Shown here piece by piece: positions 7,442-10,579 of a stretch of DNA of 10,579 bases. The notes under the pieces were generated by a model. The model did not search any database. It was not told the DNA's origin and worked only from the letters and a program-made list of their open reading frames with translations. The stretch spans positions 1 to 10,579 of the forward strand of contig CAZGKE010000122.1 in the NCBI GenBank assembly GCA_964526035.1. Direction: 5' to 3'. Source of the DNA: DAOMOD01 sp964526035 (lineage in GTDB: Bacteria; Pseudomonadota; Gammaproteobacteria; Xanthomonadales; BPKI01). A program made the position numbers and the translations under genes. Numbering within the stretch: position 1 is the first letter of the stretch; every line of letters starts with the position of its first letter.

Positions 7442-7458
7442 GGCAGGCTTCACCTGCC
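7442..7458 (+). other. Stem-loop in the alpha-glucosidase 5' untranslated region
   Basis: GGCAGG (7442-7447) pairs perfectly with CCTGCC (7453-7458) across a 5-nt loop CTTCA. It ends directly before the purine-rich ribosome binding region GGGGAAGAGAG (7459-7469). It could affect mRNA stability or initiation, but six GC-rich pairs can also arise by chance in such DNA. Confidence 0.35.
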
Positions 7459-7474
7459 GGGGAAGAGAGTTTCG

Positions 7475-9085
7475 ATGAGTGAGTCACCATGGTGGCGCGG
7501 AGGCGTCATCTACCAGATCTATCCGCGCAGCTTCCTCGACACCGACGGCGACGGGGTCGGTGACCTGCCGGGCATTCTCGAGCGCCTCGATTATGTGGCG
7601 GGCCTCGGCGTGGACGCGGTGTGGATTGCGCCGTTCTTCCGCTCGCCGATGGCCGATTTCGGCTACGACATTGCCGACTATCGGGATGTCGATCCCTTGT
7701 TCGGCACCCTCGATGACTTCGACCGGTTGCTGGAACGCGCCCACGCGCTCAGCCTCAAGGTGATGATCGACCAGGTGCTGAGCCACACATCGGTCGAACA
7801 TGCATGGTTTCGGGAAAGCCGCAGCAGCCGTGACAACCCCAGGGCCGACTGGTACGTCTGGGCGGATGCGAAGGATGACGGCAGCCCGCCCAACAACTGG
7901 CTGTCGATCTTCGGCGGCGTGGCCTGGAAGTGGGAACCGCGGCGCGGCCAGTACTACCTGCACAATTTTCTTTCCAGCCAGCCCGATCTCAATTTCCACA
8001 ATCCGGAGGTCCGCGCGGCAGCGCTCGACAACGTGAAGTTCTGGCTGGATCGCGGCGTCGATGGCCTGCGCCTGGACGCCATCAACTTCTGTTTCCACGA
8101 CCGCAGCCTGCGCGACAATCCGCCGAAGCCGAAGGCGCTGCGCGTCGGTCGCGGCTTCCGTGCCGACAACCCGTATGCATTCCAGTACCACTACTTCAAC
8201 AACACCCAGCCGGAAAACGTGGCGCTGCTTGAAGAACTGCGCGCGCTGATGGACGGCTACCCCGGCACGGCGGCGCTCGGCGAAATCTCGTCGGAAGATT
8301 CGCTGGAGACCATGGCCGAATACACCGCGCCCGGCAGGCTGCACATGGGCTACAGCTTCGAACTGCTCAGCGACGACTGCTCCGCGGCGTATATCCGCCA
8401 GACGGTGCAGCGGCTCGAAAATGCGCTTGGTCGCGGCTGGCCGTGCTGGGCCATTTCCAACCACGACGTCGAGCGCGTGCTGAGCCGCTGGGGTGGTTCA
8501 AACCCGTCGCCGCAGCTTGCCAACCAGTTGACCGCCATGCTCTGCTCGCTGCGCGGCTCGGTGTGCGTGTACCAGGGTGAAGAATTGGGGCTGACGGAGG
8601 CCGAACTGCCCTTCGAAGCGCTGCGCGATCCGTACGGCATCGCCTTCTGGCCGAACTTCGCCGGTCGCGACGGCTGCCGCACGCCGCTGCCATGGAATGA
8701 TGGTCCGCAGGCCGGCTTCACCAACGGCGTGCCGTGGCTGCCGGTACCGGCCGAACACCGCATGCGCTCGGTGGCGCGTCAGCAGGAAGACCCGGATTCC
8801 ACGCTCAACGCATTCCGACGCTTCATGCGCTGGCGCCGTGAACAGCCCGCGCTGCGCTGGGGTGACATCCACTTCCTCGACACGCCGGAGCCGGTTCTGG
8901 CCTTTGAGCGCGCCCGCAACGGCGAGCGCCTGCTGGCCGCATTCAACCTCTCCGGCGAGCCGGTCGACATTGCGCTTGCCGGAGTCGCTGCAGTCGCGCC
9001 GCTCGACGGACATGGCCTGACCCAGGGCGCAATCGAGAATGGCCGACTCAGGCTGCCGGCACACGGTGTACTGTTTGCCCGATGA
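7475..9085 (+). CDS. Alpha-glucosidase, GH13 (subfamily 23-like), cytoplasmic
   Basis: 536 residues; releases glucose from maltose and short alpha-glucosides, and relatives may transglucosylate. It starts directly with WWRGGVIYQIYPRSF, the first barrel strand, so there is no signal peptide. DTDGDGVGD (22-30) is the metal-binding loop of this group. GH13 regions are DQVLSHTS (region I, from Asp99), GLRLDAINF with nucleophile Asp201, GEISSED with acid/base Glu270, and SNHDVER with Asp331. Residue spacing and length closely match Halomonas HaG and Xanthomonas XgtA (about 538 residues, from memory), hence the GH13_23 call. The ATG at 7475 has GAGAG 5 nt upstream; an extension to 7397 would add unrelated residues. 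Its stop overlaps the ATG of a short bridging ORF leading to zwf, so co-transcription is likely. It may act on maltodextrins imported by another transporter, with substrate preference between alpha-1,4 and alpha-1,6 unknown. Confidence 0.95.
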   Translation: MSESPWWRGGVIYQIYPRSFLDTDGDGVGDLPGILERLDYVAGLGVDAVWIAPFFRSPMADFGYDIADYRDVDPLFGTLDDFDRLLERAHALSLKVMIDQVLSHTSVEHAWFRESRSSRDNPRADWYVWADAKDDGSPPNNWLSIFGGVAWKWEPRRGQYYLHNFLSSQPDLNFHNPEVRAAALDNVKFWLDRGVDGLRLDAINFCFHDRSLRDNPPKPKALRVGRGFRADNPYAFQYHYFNNTQPENVALLEELRALMDGYPGTAALGEISSEDSLETMAEYTAPGRLHMGYSFELLSDDCSAAYIRQTVQRLENALGRGWPCWAISNHDVERVLSRWGGSNPSPQLANQLTAMLCSLRGSVCVYQGEELGLTEAELPFEALRDPYGIAFWPNFAGRDGCRTPLPWNDGPQAGFTNGVPWLPVPAEHRMRSVARQQEDPDSTLNAFRRFMRWRREQPALRWGDIHFLDTPEPVLAFERARNGERLLAAFNLSGEPVDIALAGVAAVAPLDGHGLTQGAIENGRLRLPAHGVLFAR

Positions 9086-9147
9086 CCCCCATCGGCACAA
9101 ATGGACTGTCCGCCCTGCAGCCGCCCGAAGCCCGCATTCCTACGTGA
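9082..9147 (+). CDS. 21-codon ORF bridging alpha-glucosidase and zwf (leader peptide or split zwf N-terminus)
   Basis: The frame begins at the ATG overlapping the alpha-glucosidase stop (ATGA, 9082-9085), starts MTPIGTNG, ends ARIPT, and stops at TGA 9145-9147. That TGA overlaps the GTG start of zwf (GTGA, 9144-9147). There is no Shine-Dalgarno site before it, so translation would depend on termination-reinitiation. It could be a coupling ORF, or the true N-terminus of zwf separated by a one-base indel near 9144, or it may be untranslated. No homology is recognised. Confidence 0.35.
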   Translation: MTPIGTNGLSALQPPEARIPT

Positions 9148-10579
9148 CCCAGCCCGCCTCTCTCCTCGTCCTTTTCGGTGCGACCGGCGACCTCGCCCAG
9201 CGCATGCTGCTGCCCTCGCTGTATGGCCTGCATCGGGAAGGCCTGCTGCACGGTCGCTTCCGCATACTCGGAAGCGCACGCAGCGAACTCGACAGCGACG
9301 GCTTTCGCCGGCAGGTCGCCGAAGCCATCGAGCGCCACGTGCCGGACGGCGATCGAGATGCCGAATCGCTGCGCAGCATGCTGCAGCGCATCGACTTTCA
9401 CTCCGCCCAGGTCGACGATGCGACCGCCATGGCCAGGCTCGCCGAACACATCGGCGAGCTGCGCGACGGCGACGTGCTCTGTCACCTCTCCACCGCGCCG
9501 CGCTTCTACGGCCCCATCTGCGACGCACTGTCCAACGCCAGGCTGGCGGACCCGGGCGTGCGGGTGCTGCTCGAGAAGCCGATAGGCAGGGATCTGGCCA
9601 GCTCGATCGCCATCAACGATGCGGTGGCGCACGTCTTTGCCGAGGAGCGCGTGTTCCGGGTCGATCACTACCTCGGCAAGGAAGGCGTGCAGAATCTGCT
9701 CGCACTGCGCTTCGGCAATGCCCTGTTCGAGCCGCTGTGGAACGCCCGGCACATCGAGCAGGTGCAGATCACGGTCGCCGAAACGGTCGGCGTTGAAGGA
9801 CGCGGTGACTACTACGACGAGTCCGGCGCGATGCGCGACATGCTGCAGAACCATCTGCTGCAGCTGCTCAGCCTGGCCGCCATGGAGCCGCCCTCGCAGT
9901 TCGATCCCAGCGCGGTGCGCAACGAGAAGATCAAGGTGCTGCGCTCGCTGCGCCCGATCGGCCGTGCCGAGGTGGCCGGACACAGCGTGCCGGGCCAGTA
10001 CACCGCCGGCGCCGTCGACGGCAAGGCCGTGTCGGGCTATGTCGACGAGCTGGGTCGGGCCAGTCGCACCGAGACCTTCGTCGCCCTGCGTGCGCATATC
10101 GACAATTGGCGCTGGTCGGGCGTGCCCTTCTATCTGCGCACCGGCAAGCGGATGCCGCGTCGCTGCACCGAGATCTACCTGCAGTTCCGCGCCGTGCCGC
10201 ATTCGATCTTTGCCAACACCGGGGCCAACGTCGAACCCAATGCGCTGGTGATCCGCCTGCAGCCCGACGAGCGCATCGAGCTGATGCTGATGAGCAAGAC
10301 CCCGGGACTTGATCGCAACGGCCTGCGCCTGTCGCAGGTGGCGCTTGATCTCGACCTGCACGAGGAGTTTTCCCATCACCGTCGGCGGCTGGCCTACGAG
10401 CGTCTGTACCTGGATGCCATCGAGGGCAACGGCACATTGTTCGTGCGCCGCGACGAGGTGGAGTGTGCCTGGCAGTGGGTGGATGCGATTTTCGATGGCT
10501 GGCGGCATGCCGGCGCTGCGCCCAAGGCCTACCCGGCCGGCACCTGGGGGCCGACCGCCTCGGTTTCGCTGACCGAGCG
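9144..10579 (+). CDS. zwf: Glucose-6-phosphate 1-dehydrogenase, 3' end outside window
   Basis: Oxidises glucose-6-phosphate to 6-phosphogluconolactone with NAD(P)+, the entry to the pentose-phosphate and Entner-Doudoroff pathways; cytoplasmic. 478 complete codons are visible. Motifs are the nucleotide-binding FGATGDLA (11-18), EKPIG (144-148), the active-site RVDHYLGKE (172-180, with Asp174 and His175), MRDMLQNHLLQ with catalytic His237, and LRTGKR. The last visible residues, WGPTASVSLTER, align with the E. coli C-terminal region, so only about ten residues are missing. Unusually, DLAQRM puts Met21 where E. coli and Leuconostoc enzymes have a lysine. The GTG at 9144 is the only plausible start in this frame after the alpha-glucosidase and has no clear Shine-Dalgarno site. 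It overlaps the stop of the 21-codon ORF. The neighbouring glucosidase would feed it glucose after phosphorylation. Confidence 0.95.
   Translation, partial: MTQPASLLVLFGATGDLAQRMLLPSLYGLHREGLLHGRFRILGSARSELDSDGFRRQVAEAIERHVPDGDRDAESLRSMLQRIDFHSAQVDDATAMARLAEHIGELRDGDVLCHLSTAPRFYGPICDALSNARLADPGVRVLLEKPIGRDLASSIAINDAVAHVFAEERVFRVDHYLGKEGVQNLLALRFGNALFEPLWNARHIEQVQITVAETVGVEGRGDYYDESGAMRDMLQNHLLQLLSLAAMEPPSQFDPSAVRNEKIKVLRSLRPIGRAEVAGHSVPGQYTAGAVDGKAVSGYVDELGRASRTETFVALRAHIDNWRWSGVPFYLRTGKRMPRRCTEIYLQFRAVPHSIFANTGANVEPNALVIRLQPDERIELMLMSKTPGLDRNGLRLSQVALDLDLHEEFSHHRRRLAYERLYLDAIEGNGTLFVRRDEVECAWQWVDAIFDGWRHAGAAPKAYPAGTWGPTASVSLTE

Larger units (their letters stand above)
7315..7474. promoter_or_regulatory. 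Divergent intergenic control region
   Basis: 160 nt between the start codons of the leftward symporter and the rightward alpha-glucosidase; it must hold promoters for at least one and probably both directions. It is less GC-rich in its middle (about 7350-7400) than the flanking genes. It contains a CG-centred palindrome and a stem-loop, listed separately. No convincing sigma-70 -35/-10 pair could be assigned on either strand; TAAGCT (7431-7436) is a weak -10 candidate for the rightward gene. Confidence 0.6.

Noticed and set aside
7397..7474. Upstream extension of the alpha-glucosidase from 7397
   Set aside because: Would add residues unlike the family N-terminus and place the start within the palindromic operator candidate; ATG 7475 has its own purine-rich binding site.
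9048..10508. 486-codon open frame antisense to zwf
   Set aside because: Lies over a complete set of G6PDH motifs and shows no family signature of its own.

Overview
The window is GC-rich, densely coded DNA. Its protein families and two repeat types (a GTAG-type REP and a G-rich inverted pair) suggest a gammaproteobacterium of the Xanthomonadaceae/Lysobacteraceae type. That assignment is an inference from overall character, since there is no rRNA or other marker gene here. The content reads as an alpha-glucan (starch, maltodextrin, pullulan) utilisation locus joined to the entry step of the Entner-Doudoroff/pentose-phosphate routes.

Two gene sets diverge from an intergenic region at about 7315-7474. 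Leftward (minus strand), in transcription order: a sodium/solute symporter of the vSGLT type (7314-5893); a secreted pullulanase-type alpha-1,6-glucosidase overlapping it by ATGA (5896-3077); a palindromic REP element whose GTAG signature supplies the pullulanase stop codon (3011-3081); a flavin-dependent tryptophan-halogenase-like protein (2979-1465); an inverted pair of G-rich repeats (1320-1444); and a secreted family GH97 alpha-glucosidase that runs off the left edge (1301 to beyond 1). Rightward (plus strand): a GH13_23-like alpha-glucosidase without a signal peptide (7475-9085); a 21-codon bridging ORF (9082-9147); and glucose-6-phosphate dehydrogenase, zwf (9144 to beyond 10579), which lacks only about its last ten codons.

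Proposed joint function (inference): exported pullulanase debranches glucan and exported GH97 releases glucose. The symporter, which keeps the vSGLT-type hexose contacts, brings sugar into the cytoplasm. The cytoplasmic GH13 enzyme handles short oligosaccharides that enter by another route, and G6PDH commits the phosphorylated glucose to catabolism. A palindrome with a central CG (7388-7401), of the kind bound by LacI-family regulators, lies between the divergent sets and could control both. No regulator, TonB-dependent receptor or glucokinase gene lies in the window.

The least explained items are the catalytically intact halogenase homologue inside a glucan operon, the REP-derived stop codon, and the two-step stop/start arrangement between the alpha-glucosidase and zwf. 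No tRNA, rRNA, CRISPR array, IS element or toxin/defence gene was seen.
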